A stretch of DNA of 64,000 bases from Mycosarcoma maydis. Lineage: Eukaryota; Basidiomycota; Ustilaginomycetes; Ustilaginales. The number at the start of each line of letters is the position of its first letter. Position 1 is the stretch's first letter. The position numbers and the translations under genes were made by a program. The notes under the pieces are model-generated. The model was not told the DNA's origin. It saw nothing but the letters and a program-made list of their open reading frames with translations, and ran no database searches. Of the stretch, positions 20,939 through 30,880 are shown in pieces. The stretch lies in assembly GCF_000328475.2 (NCBI RefSeq), contig NC_026492.1, forward strand, positions 62,001 through 126,000, read 5' to 3'.

Positions 20939-23544
20939 TGGACTGCAGGCAGTCATTCGTTATTGGCATGACATCTTGTTTTCGCTTCCGCTCTTGAAGA
21001 CTTTGTTGGTAGTTAACACGGTCCCTTTCGCTTCGCTTCTAGCATCATTCTTGCACGCCATCTCTTCTCGCATTCGTCTCACGTCTCCGTCTCAGGTTCT
21101 CATACTCATAACTCACACTCGCATTTTCTCAGTCATTCGTTCGTTGACCTGCTTGAGCCTACAGGCATGGTTCTGCACCCATAGAGATTCGCAAAGCTTG
21201 CGTTGCTCGCATCAATCACATGGTGCATTTGCTGCAAACCGTCCATTCTTCGTGCTTAGCTGACATGATTTGTGAATCGTGGAGGTGTGACACGAGGGCG
21301 AAAGACGAGCCGAGGCTGAGCGAGAACATAAAAAATAGAATCAACCTGTGAGGATTATTCACGATGATCGAGCGCATAGCTCCAGCCGGCTGACGGTTTT
21401 TCCCGTTTCCTCGTTCACGTTCGTATTCGTGATTCTTGATTTCACGGTTTTGTGTTGCACGCTTTCTGCGGCACGGTTATGCACATTTTCAGACTAGACT
21501 ACCGACCAGGCAGGCACGCTTGGACGCAAACCATTCATGATTCACGATTGGGTGCAGTTGAGTCACTCTGTCGGCATATAATCGCGAATTGATAGTTGTC
21601 ACGCTCAGATGTGTTTTATCGTCGGAGGAGATCGGCGTGACTCGAACTCAACGGCAAAGACAGCGTTCAAGGTAACGAATCCACTCTGGCAATCATGAAT
21701 GATGACGTCGGTTGCAAAGGAGAACAGCTGTTTGCTAGGCGAAGCTAGCGAAGTGCTTCCAATCTGAACCATGGCCTGGCATGTTGACGGCGAGTCTCGT
21801 CCGCGGTAGCTGTAGCGATTCGTGATTCACGATTTGCTCCAGAAAGAGACTGACGGACAAGAGGAAAAACCCGCAGCGTCAAAGTGTCCTGTCCCGGACT
21901 CCGACGAGGATGGGTCAGATCTCGAGTCGAACGGAGATGAGCGCATTGAGAGGCAGAATCAGATCTGTTGAAAAAAGGACAAGGCACGTCCATCCCTACC
22001 ATCACGGACAGCGCATGCGACAGAGGAGCTGATTCAAGTTTTGATACAGCTAGCAACCAGAGGACGGCTGTAGAGCCACTGCCATGACGGTGTCGGGGCC
22101 AACCCACACGAGTCGCCCCAAGAGCAAGCAAGCACCAGGCGAAAATTGTGGACAGAATCACAAGCGGAATCACGAAAAGCCGCCGTCGATGGTGAAAACC
22201 AGGATAGCAGGATCGAAGCTCTGCACTGCATCAGCGTAAAACTCGGCCTTCGAGATGGCGACGCTTGGACACCCGAAATCCAAAATATTGAGAATTTTAT
22301 TGTAGTAATAAGTTCTTCATGGTTCAGACAGCCAGCCACACACAGTCATCCGTCATCCGTCATCCGTCATCCGTCATCCGTCTCGTCTGCGAGCATCGAT
22401 CTGGAGTGTTGTATTCGCGATCTTTGCTGGTTTGTATTTCAACTTTCAGTTTGAAGCAATGTCGACATCCTGCAACCAATACAAAGTTAAAGTTTGGTTG
22501 CATCATAATACTACTCCAAGACAAGAGGTGCACAATCACGAATGATACCACGCGTCAACCGGGGTTGGGTTCACAATTGTACGTAGCACTCACACACTCT
22601 AGCTCGGCTCCAACGACAAACTTCGTGCGGCACAGCATCGTCTGGGTCGCAGCCGCAAGCCGTTTCAAGACGCAACACCCCAAGAATGCTTGACGAGCAG
22701 CGTGTTAGCTGACTGTAGCAGGCTCGAACTCGAATCCTTTCAGAGTTTGCGCGGAATCTGGTGTTCGTGATTAAACTGGAACTAACGTACGTGCCAAAAA
22801 GGACACATTTCGTAATTGAATCAGATAAAAAAAAAAAAAAAAAGAGGGTTATTCGAGCGGGCTAAAGCGCTGTGCTGTACTTTGTTGTGCTTTGCTGTGC
22901 TTTGCTCTAGTTTTGATATTCGTGGCCCACAATCACGAATCGTGAATCTCAGCGTTCACGGTCAGACATGGCGCGCTGTTGAATTGCGCGTGGCTCCGTA
23001 AGGGGGTCTCTCACTCAAGCTGTCGTCACACACACAAACCGCAACGCTCGACTCACGGTTCTTGATCGGGAGGAGCTCAATTCCAGTCATGCTCTCGTTC
23101 CTCACGTCAACAACCATTCCCCGTTCAGCTCTCTAGAAGCTTGCTCCCACTTTCGCTTGCTTTCGGTCAGTCCAGTCACTCACTTGGTCGGCTGAACAAC
23201 TGAACCTCCTCTTTCTTCCCCTGCCGCGATCATCGTTTCTCTTGACTGTGTACGACCTCAAGTCCCCCCTACCCGACGTGTGAGCTACTACTACGACGTC
23301 ACCCTCCGCTGCAGTCATCACAGGTCACAGCTCGATCTACCAGCCTCTTCCTTGACTGTTCACCATCATCATCTGTTGCCCAGCCACCGATTCTCCCGCT
23401 GTTCATCACATCTGGACTCGTTTCTTCCTAGATCAAGTCGACGTTCAACAGCGCATTCATCCACCGCTTTTGACAAACCAAGTTCAACCGCCTTTGTAGT
23501 CGCGTTTCAGTCCCCCGTCCCAGTGCTCAGTAGAGCCCTTCACA
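20939..23544. other. 2.6-kb intergenic region upstream of bZIP gene
   Basis: No supported gene. It contains motif copies at 21424-21450, 21538-21548, 21815-21835, 22543, 22765 and 22930-22960, a GTCATCC heptamer microsatellite at 22345-22382, an A17-type tract near 22827-22843, and a short TTTGCTGTGC-type repeat at 22868-22910. The last 450 bp are CT-rich and probably are the transcribed leader of the bZIP gene. Confidence 0.55.
22345..22382. repeat. GTCATCC heptamer microsatellite
   Basis: Five perfect tandem copies of GTCATCC plus a partial unit. The period equals that of the ATTCACG-type arrays but the sequence differs. Confidence 0.9.
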
Positions 23545-25776
23545 ATGGTTTCGGTACCAACACCAGCAGCAGCAGTCGCCGCTGCCCAAAACGCACCGCC
23601 TTCTCACGACAATGCCGCCAAGCGCAAGATGTCGCTCTCGGACATTGACGACGACTCGGACTCGGATTCTGACTCGCCTGACAGCTCTTCCAAAAAGCTG
23701 TTCTCCACCGGCAGGACCTCAGCCAGCCAGCAGCTCGTCCCCGTGCCTGGCCAACCCGACGCTCCTCTCGTCACAAAGCGTACGCTCCAGAACCGCAAGG
23801 CACAGCGAGAGTTTCGCAAGCGTCGCGAGGCGCGCGTCCGAGAGCTAGAGGAGCGTTGCCGTCGTTTCGACCAGATGGGTCTCGAGGCCAACACTGAGCT
23901 TCAGCGTCTAGCTCACAGGCTCAAGGACGAGAACGAATCGCTCAAGTCGCTTATCGCTCGTCTTGGTTTTGCTCACATGATCCCCGGTATCATCGAATCC
24001 ATCAACAATGTGGAGCAACCACAGCACCACCACGCTCAGCATCCGCACCATCAGCACACCGCCCCTCACCACCCGCACGCATTTGCTCCCTTGGATATCG
24101 GTATGGACGCCTGGGCTAGTAGAGCGTCTGGTATGCCCATTACCAACGCTGCGCCATTGCCTCCACACTCGGAAGCGCCCGTGCAGCCAAGCAACGCCGC
24201 CAACGCCGCCAACGCCGCTGCTGCTACGAACAAAAAAGCCAATCGTAGCCATGTACCCACCACCTCCGCCTCAGTACCTGCATCGACACCCATCTCTTCT
24301 CTCGCCAATCTACCTGGTCTCACCGAGCTGCTCCCCGTTCACGCCGGTGGCGTTAACCCAAGCATGTTGAGCGATGGAAACTCCAGCAATCGTGACAGCC
24401 AGCGCGCGTCCGGCTCCTCGATAGCTGCTGTCGCGGTGCCTGCTGAGCCCAAGTCGACAACCACTACATCAAGACCGATCGAGGACAATAGCACCTTTGA
24501 CAACGACTGGTTCGCACAGCTCGCGCAGTCGGGTCACGACAAGGACGACAACAACGTCGATGCTGCTTCCACTGACAACACCGCTTTGTCTCGCAACGTT
24601 CGCTCCGCGGCCAACCCCATCCTTTCGCTCAACTTCAACAACAACTCGACAGACATCAAAAACACCAAGTCCTCGAACCACAACTACCACCACCACTTCA
24701 GCGGCTCGGCCATGCTCGGTGCCAACGCTCGCCCATTCGGTCTAGGTCTCGCTAGCGCTCTCAGCCTTGCACAAGCGTCGAGCTCGGGCGCCAATATGTT
24801 CCCCATGCCCATGCCCACACAGCAGAACGGTGCGCTGCTCAATCCCAACCCGATTCCGTTTGCGTTCAACCTCAGCGAGAACAAGATGCCTGGCGAGCAG
24901 AGTTGGTGGTCTCAGGTCGCTGGTAATGCTCTCGAGGGCGACGATAGCATACTGGACGAAAAGGCGCAGGCGGTCGCGCAAGCTACTGGTGCCAATCAAA
25001 ACGGCGCGCCTTCGCCATTCGACCTGTCTGCCTTCTTGAACGGTGGCTTGACACCCGGCGGTGGCGGCTTCACTTTTGGTAGCCAGCAGACCAACGACGA
25101 TACTGTCATTGATGCACAAAAGAGCACAGACAATGACGACGCCTCCAAGCCCAGTAACGGCAAGGGAGGACAGACGCAGCAAGGGCTCACCCAGGCCGAG
25201 CATGCTCAGATGTTCCTGCGACTGCTCGAAGCCAAAATGGCCAAGGGTAACACGAGCACCTACGCGCAACTCGGTTTCCAGCCACCCATGCACCATCAGC
25301 AGTACGCTGCCTCGCAAGCCGGGCCTAGCTTCTCCGACGCTAGCTCTTCGTCGTCGTTGTCGTCGTCATTGTCATCGTCGCCGGACAAGGAGGAAGACTC
25401 TGCGCTCTCGCCCATCAACATCTACACGCGATTGGCGCAACACCCCGCTTTTCTCTCGACCAACGCCAGCGAGCTGGAGGAGCTTGTGGATTCGATCAGC
25501 TCTTCGCAGCAGCGACAGCAGCAGATGGCGCGGTTCCAGCCGCCGTTGAGCAAACGCAAAGGTACGACGCCGACCAAGGTGGCTCCTACGCTGTACCCGC
25601 CTCCTGCATCCGCGTTGACTCCGAGCATCTATGCGCCGAACGGAGCGGGGCCGTTAGCGGGCACACACACGAACGACTTGGAGGTCGACGAAAAGGCGGT
25701 CAACAAGATGCTCGGCATGCTCGATAGGAAGTCTTCGAAAAACGCGCCTGCTGCCGGTAGCGCTCTCGCTTTCTAA
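23545..25776 (+). CDS. Fungal AP-1/Pap1-type bZIP transcription factor
   Basis: A 743-residue intronless protein. The basic region at residues 83-95 (NRKAQREFRKRRE) carries the NxxAQxxFR signature of fungal Yap/Pap1-class bZIPs. A leucine-zipper coiled coil runs to about residue 143 (RELEERCRRF, LQRLAHRLKDENESLKSLIARLGF). The rest is low complexity: His-rich 155-180, Ala/Asn runs, Ser/Thr tracts and a Gln-rich QQRQQQ segment, all typical of disordered activation regions. The whole protein has only one cysteine, so it lacks the N- and C-terminal Cys-rich domains that make true Yap1 a redox sensor. It also lacks a HapX-type Hap4 motif before the basic region. Target genes are unknown. It is convergent with the next gene. 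Confidence 0.85.
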   Translation: MVSVPTPAAAVAAAQNAPPSHDNAAKRKMSLSDIDDDSDSDSDSPDSSSKKLFSTGRTSASQQLVPVPGQPDAPLVTKRTLQNRKAQREFRKRREARVRELEERCRRFDQMGLEANTELQRLAHRLKDENESLKSLIARLGFAHMIPGIIESINNVEQPQHHHAQHPHHQHTAPHHPHAFAPLDIGMDAWASRASGMPITNAAPLPPHSEAPVQPSNAANAANAAAATNKKANRSHVPTTSASVPASTPISSLANLPGLTELLPVHAGGVNPSMLSDGNSSNRDSQRASGSSIAAVAVPAEPKSTTTTSRPIEDNSTFDNDWFAQLAQSGHDKDDNNVDAASTDNTALSRNVRSAANPILSLNFNNNSTDIKNTKSSNHNYHHHFSGSAMLGANARPFGLGLASALSLAQASSSGANMFPMPMPTQQNGALLNPNPIPFAFNLSENKMPGEQSWWSQVAGNALEGDDSILDEKAQAVAQATGANQNGAPSPFDLSAFLNGGLTPGGGGFTFGSQQTNDDTVIDAQKSTDNDDASKPSNGKGGQTQQGLTQAEHAQMFLRLLEAKMAKGNTSTYAQLGFQPPMHHQQYAASQAGPSFSDASSSSSLSSSLSSSPDKEEDSALSPINIYTRLAQHPAFLSTNASELEELVDSISSSQQRQQQMARFQPPLSKRKGTTPTKVAPTLYPPPASALTPSIYAPNGAGPLAGTHTNDLEVDEKAVNKMLGMLDRKSSKNAPAAGSALAF

Positions 25777-26204
25777 TTCGTCCCTCGCCTCCATCGTCCT
25801 CTGTCGTGGTCTCGCACGTTTAGCTTTGATATTTGTTGCATCGCATATCTTTACGGCGCTTAGGATTGCACACCACCGCTTTCTTCTCTCTCTCTCTCTC
25901 CTTCTCTCTCTCCTTCTCTCTCTCCTTCTCTCTCTCTCTCTTTGGGCTCTTCGATATCTCTTGGTCACTCGTCCGCGTGTGAAAGCTTGGTCGTCCTGTT
26001 TAATACAATCGCAATTCTTCGTCACGCAAAACTGTTTGCTCGTTGCTCGTGGCTCGTGGCTCGGTATGGGGTGTTGGGTCGATCTGTTGATGAATCGTGA
26101 ATACTGTTTGTAAATTCAAGAATGGGGGATATGATACATGCAATGGGGCGCAACGACAGGAATCACGGACTCTGAGCTGTGGAGCTCGGGGCGATCCGGC
26201 GAGA
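25777..26204. other. Convergent 3' spacer with CT microsatellite
   Basis: A 428-bp gap holding the 3' ends of the bZIP gene and the minus-strand RG-rich gene. The CT tract is listed separately. One heptamer motif copy lies near 26093. Confidence 0.6.
25881..25943. repeat. CT-rich microsatellite in 3' region
   Basis: About 60 bp of (CT)n broken by regularly spaced CTT units, on the sense strand just after the bZIP stop codon. Confidence 0.9.
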
Positions 26205-27497
26205 CTATTGGCCTCTTGCTCTTGCTCGTCCACGTCCACGCCCGCGCGCACGCCCACGCGACGGTTTCGCGGCGAAGAAACGACCTTTGCCTCGACTTGA
26301 ACTGGCACGACTGTGTGTCCGAGTGGCTTTGCTTGCGATCGAGTTGGTGGTCTTGCGCCCACGACTGGAGCTGATTGGGGTGCAGGTGCTGGCTGCGCCA
26401 TTTGACTTGCTTGACGTACCTGCAGCGCCGGATGTTTGCTGAGCATCGTGGTCATCATGCTGCCACGTAGTCTGCCACGTCTTGCCGCGTGTTCCTCGTG
26501 CCGTTGTGCCATGATTGAGGGGTGTCGACGTGATGGTTGACGAAGGGGCACCGTTACTACCTCCAAACGCTAGACGACGGTAGATGTTTTGCAGTTCTTG
26601 CGGCATGTCCTTGATCAGTGTGATGTGTTGAATTGGCTGCGAAGGCGGCGAGCTCGGCATGTCAAGCACGTCGATGACGCTGTCTTCATCGCAAACTTGG
26701 TGCACGGACGGCGCTCTGCCATTGGATGCGATGCTGGAGGCTGGTGCAAGTGGTTGACGCTCCAACCCTGCACTTTTCGGTATTGAAGGAGGCGGAGGCT
26801 CATTTGCATTTGTGGTTGGACTCGAGCTGAAATGCTGCGACGGGCTGCTGCATATTGCATCGAGCTGATCAAGCAGACTCGAGCGACCGCGTTTCGCTGT
26901 TGACCCTGAGTTGGTTGGAACATCGGATCGCGCTGGGGTGGCGCATGCTGTTTTCGAGGAGGACGACATGTTGCTGCTCGGTATGTTTTCTGTTGGTGCT
27001 AGTCGAGGACATTTTGACGTCGAAGCTTGGTCTTGTTGGCCTCTGCGAGCCGCAAAGTCGTGCACCAAGTCGTTGGGCTGCTTCTGTCCAGCCGAAATCA
27101 GCCATTCGTCCCTGAGGTACTGAGTAGCCTTGAAATCTGGTTGAGTCCACGGCTCGATCGCAGCTGCTGCGTCAAAGTCGAACGATGATGGAGGATGAGG
27201 CCGAGAATCCGACAGCTTCGCCGATGACTGGCCGCTCGGAAAGAGCTCGAGCGTCAAGCTGTCTTGCTGCCGCGGTAAACGGTCGGTTTGGGTGTCGATC
27301 GAGGAGATCCGATGCGGATCCGTTATGAGCTGATCCATGACCGGACCGGTCGGCAAGGCAGTGTCTATCTGTAGACGCGGTGTGATGATTGCGCCGATTG
27401 CGCTGTTGGTATCGTCCATGTCTTCCCAGAGAGACGCATCGCTTGACGCCTCGCTCGAGGCCTCGCTGGGGCGTCGACTGTCTACGCCGCTCGCCAT
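26205..27497 (-). CDS. Uncharacterised protein with Arg/Gly-rich C-terminal tail
   Basis: A 430-residue intronless protein; the first ATG of the frame is at 27497. I do not recognise the family. Visible features are a Ser/acidic N-terminus (RRPSEASSEASSDASLWEDMDD), a possible conserved block near residues 125-150 (DFKATQYLRDEWLISAGQKQPNDLVHDF), a block near PQELQNIYRRLAFGG, and a basic tail of about 50 residues with SRGRK, SRGKG and GRARGRGRGRARARG. The tail resembles AT-hook or RGG nucleic-acid-binding tails. Numerous SP/TP sites suggest phosphorylation. A nuclear, nucleic-acid-associated role is an inference from composition only. It is divergent from the DCAF-like gene and convergent with the bZIP gene. 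Confidence 0.55.
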   Translation of the reverse strand: MASGVDSRRPSEASSEASSDASLWEDMDDTNSAIGAIITPRLQIDTALPTGPVMDQLITDPHRISSIDTQTDRLPRQQDSLTLELFPSGQSSAKLSDSRPHPPSSFDFDAAAAIEPWTQPDFKATQYLRDEWLISAGQKQPNDLVHDFAARRGQQDQASTSKCPRLAPTENIPSSNMSSSSKTACATPARSDVPTNSGSTAKRGRSSLLDQLDAICSSPSQHFSSSPTTNANEPPPPSIPKSAGLERQPLAPASSIASNGRAPSVHQVCDEDSVIDVLDMPSSPPSQPIQHITLIKDMPQELQNIYRRLAFGGSNGAPSSTITSTPLNHGTTARGTRGKTWQTTWQHDDHDAQQTSGAAGTSSKSNGAASTCTPISSSRGRKTTNSIASKATRTHSRASSSRGKGRFFAAKPSRGRARGRGRGRARARGQ

Positions 27498-28292
27498 TCG
27501 AAGATCCAAGCTAGCCAGAGGTAACCATACTGTATCGATTGCAAGTGAGCCTTGTTCGAGAGCTGGCGAAAACCTTTCCAAATTGAGCCAGTGTGGTGAC
27601 GTGACGAAGATATTTCACAGAGAAGGTGGCAATCGATACCATACTACTCATGGCTAAAAGAGAAGGACTGAAGCTACACAATTCACGACGACGACGCGTC
27701 GAGTGACTGCAAAGTAACACTCGTGACTTACAACTTACGACTGACGACTCTCGGTGTTCCGCCCTGCGTGTTCGCTCTCATACCAAAGCTCAGCAATCAC
27801 GAACCACGAATGAGGAGCGTTCGTTTGCTGTGTCTTGCCGTGCGAGATTCGTAAAGTGATGTCGCTCTGACGATAATTTTATTAATTATCGTGAATAACT
27901 TATTCGTAATTAACGTGTAATTCACAGATTCATTCGTGATTATCACGATGAAATTCACGATTGTGATTGTGGAGGCGCACTCGTGACTGTACAGTACAGC
28001 ACAGTGCAGTGCAACCGTGATTCACGATTGCCACAGTCGCAGATAGGCACAAGCAACTGTGCCCGTATCGTGAATTGTCGAGGTAGAGCGATATTCGTGA
28101 TGGATGTCTTGCTGCTTCAAGGGTCTCTTGTCCATCGGCGCTGGACTCGTTCACCAGTGACCATACGCAAGCTTCTTTTTGGCTGATCTACCATATCCAT
28201 CTAGCATCATTTAGCCAGTTGGCTGCGACACACTACGTCCGATGCCTGATTCTCTTCGTCAGCCTGGCTAAGTAGCCGATTTACCAATCTCA
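27498..28292. other. Divergent promoter region
   Basis: A 795-bp spacer between the RG-tailed gene (-) and the DCAF-like gene (+). It is AT-richer than its surroundings near 27870-27960 and carries many heptamer motif copies, listed separately. Confidence 0.6.
27788..28032. repeat. Cluster of heptamer motifs in AT-rich context
   Basis: AATCACGA, ATTCGTGA, TCACGATT and related words recur in both orientations, for example at 27788-27808, 27890-27975 and 28016-28030. They are interrupted by AATTTTATTAATTAT-type sequence. The copies are irregular rather than strictly tandem. Confidence 0.7.
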
Positions 28293-30587
28293 ATGGCTTT
28301 CTTCAGCAACTCGCTCTTCGATTCGTTTCCTCGAAACACTGTTGCCCGGTCCGTTCACTATCAGAAGCAATGTCAACTTCATGATCAGTACATTGAGCGA
28401 CTCGATCACACCGAGACTCTTGGAGGACACGACAGCTCAGGCCATCATATTGGCCATTCTGGATGCGTGAACGCTCTCAGCTGGTCTCCTTCGGGCCAGC
28501 TTCTCGCAAGCGGAAGCGATGACCGCAACGTTATCCTCTGGAAGCTCGGCTCCAGTCACATCCATCCCGTAACAGACGTGAAAGAGTCGGATCATTCACG
28601 CAGTTCTCATCGCTACAGTACTGGTGCTTCTCGCCGCAGGCCTAGACAGCAGCCCTCTGAGCCACATGCATCTACATCTGCAGAGCTATCGTCTGGCTTC
28701 AACGACGTCCTCCAGTCCCAATCGAGTGATGAGCAAGATAGCACCGTAAGGACATGGTCTCAGCGCAACTATCCAAGCATGAATCTCGGCATGCTGGGCA
28801 AGATCGAGACGGGTCATGCTGCAAACATCTTCTCCGTGAAATGGGCGCCCAACGCCTCGGAGCGTCGCCTTTTCACTTGTGCCGGCGATTCTCACGTCCG
28901 AGTATTTGACATCAACTACATGTCCGCTGGCACAACTCATCTACCAGGAGCAGAAGGTGAGGTGCATCGGACCGGCACAGGCCGCGAATACAGCGTCTGG
29001 CCCGAGCACAGCGGGGCTTGTGTCCGCCTCTTCCGTTGTCACCGCGGCAGAGCAAAGCGCATCTCAACAGAAGTCTCTCCAGATGTTTTCCTTACCTGTG
29101 GAGAGGACGGTGATGTTCGGCAGATGGATCTGCGTGCATCCCATACGTGCCGCAGTCGAACTGGGGGCTCCTGTCCCCCACCTCTTGCGCACTATCCCTC
29201 GGTCCTCTATTCGCTTTCGGTCAGCAAAGTCGAGCCCTGGCTCTTTGCTGTTGCTGGAGAGGCGCCGCTTGCCTATCTTCACGATCGCAGGATGATACCA
29301 AGGCTTATCAAGCGCGACTGGGGCATGTCCTCTAGCATGATCGAACAGCAACAAGCCGCATTGACTATGTGCGTTCGAAGTTTTGGCATACCCTCCGGCG
29401 GCTTTGAAACGCCTTGGGCACAAGACGACGGACGCACTGCTCTCATCGACCAAGTGCCGCCGTCCACAATCAATCGTCGTCTTCTCATGGGCAACCGAAA
29501 CAGCATCACCGCCTGCAAACTCAGCGAGCACAACGGCCGAGACTTGCTCGTCTCTTACTCGTCCGGTCACATTTATCGTTTCGACATCTACGACGAGCCA
29601 GGCATTCTCCAGGCCAATCTAGACAATGTGCGATTCTCTTTGGAGCGTTCTCCAACTCCGCCTTCACAAAATTCCGCTTTGGCTGGTGCAACTCGCACGG
29701 CATCGGCAGGTGGCTACGACGCCGATCTCGAGAAGGCTGAAGCCGATCCCCAATCCCACGACGCCGAGCAGGAAAAGCGCACCGTCTCGCTCCGGATCAA
29801 CTCGGCCGAGATGGACGGCGTGAACAGCGATATCGAAGCAGACGATAGCATTGAAGGTGAAGATGAGTTCGAGGTACAGGTTCAGGACTTGGACCAAGAT
29901 GATGACGAGAACGCCGAGGAGGACGCCGATGAGGACGGCAACACAGATTCCGACGACGAGGGCGACTTCTCAGACGATGACCTGATACATCTCTTGCAAG
30001 AACAAGATGGGCAACCGCAAACGTCGTTCAATGGTGGCCGCGATGTGCCCACTGTCTACCCACGCTCTGCATACAAGGGCCACTGCAACGAGGAGACCGT
30101 CAAAGACGTCGCCTTTGCCGGTGGTTCCGACACCTATGTCATCTCTGGCTCTGACGATGGCAACTGGTTCATGTGGGACAAGCACACCTCCGAAATCAAA
30201 GGCATTTGGCACGGTGATTCGAGCGTCGTCAATGTCATGGCAATGCATCCTGACTTGCCAGTTTTTGCGATATCAGGCATCGACGATACCATCAAGGTCT
30301 TTGCACCTATTACTATCACTCCCTTTGCGCCTGCTTTGCACAAAGAAGCGGAACAGGACACCGGGTCGAGCCACAGCAAAAGGCCACGCACCGAGACGAG
30401 GAATTTCAAAGTCGCTGATCGCCTCGCAGACAAGGAGGAGATTTGCAGACGCAACGAAGCTCGGCTGGGCAGAGATCTGGTGTCACCTGCGGGCAACATA
30501 ATCTGGCGGCTGCATCCGCAGTTGCTTGGTATCAATCTCGATCCGGATTCCGAGCGCCAGATGGAAGGCGACTGTGTGGTCATGTAG
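28293..30587 (+). CDS. DCAF6/DCAF8-like WD40 repeat protein
   Basis: A 764-residue intronless protein. WD repeats are visible at about 53-83 (GHSGCVNALSWSPSGQLLASGSDDRNVILW), 172-205 (TGHAANIFSVKWAPN, FTCAGDSHVRVFD), around 250-280 (FLTCGEDGDVRQMD), and near the C-terminus (GHCNEETVKDVAFAGGSDTYVISGSDDGNWFMWD, then VMAMHPDLPVFAISGIDDTIKVFAP). The split propeller with a long acidic, disordered insertion (about residues 505-575, rich in Asp/Glu) and the C-terminal pair of blades match DDB1- and CUL4-associated factors 6/8. Such proteins present substrates to the CUL4-DDB1 ubiquitin ligase in the nucleus. Whether this one binds DDB1 is inference. It is convergent with malate dehydrogenase, with 293 bp between the stops. 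Confidence 0.8.
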   Translation: MAFFSNSLFDSFPRNTVARSVHYQKQCQLHDQYIERLDHTETLGGHDSSGHHIGHSGCVNALSWSPSGQLLASGSDDRNVILWKLGSSHIHPVTDVKESDHSRSSHRYSTGASRRRPRQQPSEPHASTSAELSSGFNDVLQSQSSDEQDSTVRTWSQRNYPSMNLGMLGKIETGHAANIFSVKWAPNASERRLFTCAGDSHVRVFDINYMSAGTTHLPGAEGEVHRTGTGREYSVWPEHSGACVRLFRCHRGRAKRISTEVSPDVFLTCGEDGDVRQMDLRASHTCRSRTGGSCPPPLAHYPSVLYSLSVSKVEPWLFAVAGEAPLAYLHDRRMIPRLIKRDWGMSSSMIEQQQAALTMCVRSFGIPSGGFETPWAQDDGRTALIDQVPPSTINRRLLMGNRNSITACKLSEHNGRDLLVSYSSGHIYRFDIYDEPGILQANLDNVRFSLERSPTPPSQNSALAGATRTASAGGYDADLEKAEADPQSHDAEQEKRTVSLRINSAEMDGVNSDIEADDSIEGEDEFEVQVQDLDQDDDENAEEDADEDGNTDSDDEGDFSDDDLIHLLQEQDGQPQTSFNGGRDVPTVYPRSAYKGHCNEETVKDVAFAGGSDTYVISGSDDGNWFMWDKHTSEIKGIWHGDSSVVNVMAMHPDLPVFAISGIDDTIKVFAPITITPFAPALHKEAEQDTGSSHSKRPRTETRNFKVADRLADKEEICRRNEARLGRDLVSPAGNIIWRLHPQLLGINLDPDSERQMEGDCVVM

Positions 30588-30880
30588 GTCGTTGTGCTTG
30601 GCTGTGCGATGATGCTGCTTGACAAGACGCCCGTGCGTCGCGCTCGGGTTAGCGCTGCCGTAGAGAGAAAACCCGGATCTGCAACCGTACGTGCGTCTAG
30701 ATTCAGTAGTTGCAAATCACGAATGCCATGCAACGCATTCACGATTCACGCAAACACGATCGAAGCACAAACAAAAAGACAGATGCCTAGGCGCGCGCTC
30801 GCCACACAGAAGTTGCAAATCACAATTTGATTGATTGCTATCTGACAACGAAAGCCAGCGTGAATGAATGTAGGAGGCGA

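Noticed and set aside
21745..22173. Minus-strand frame beginning with a signal-peptide-like stretch
   Set aside because: There is no ATG at the start (GTG only), and the frame runs through heptamer motif copies; the hydrophobic start is probably accidental.
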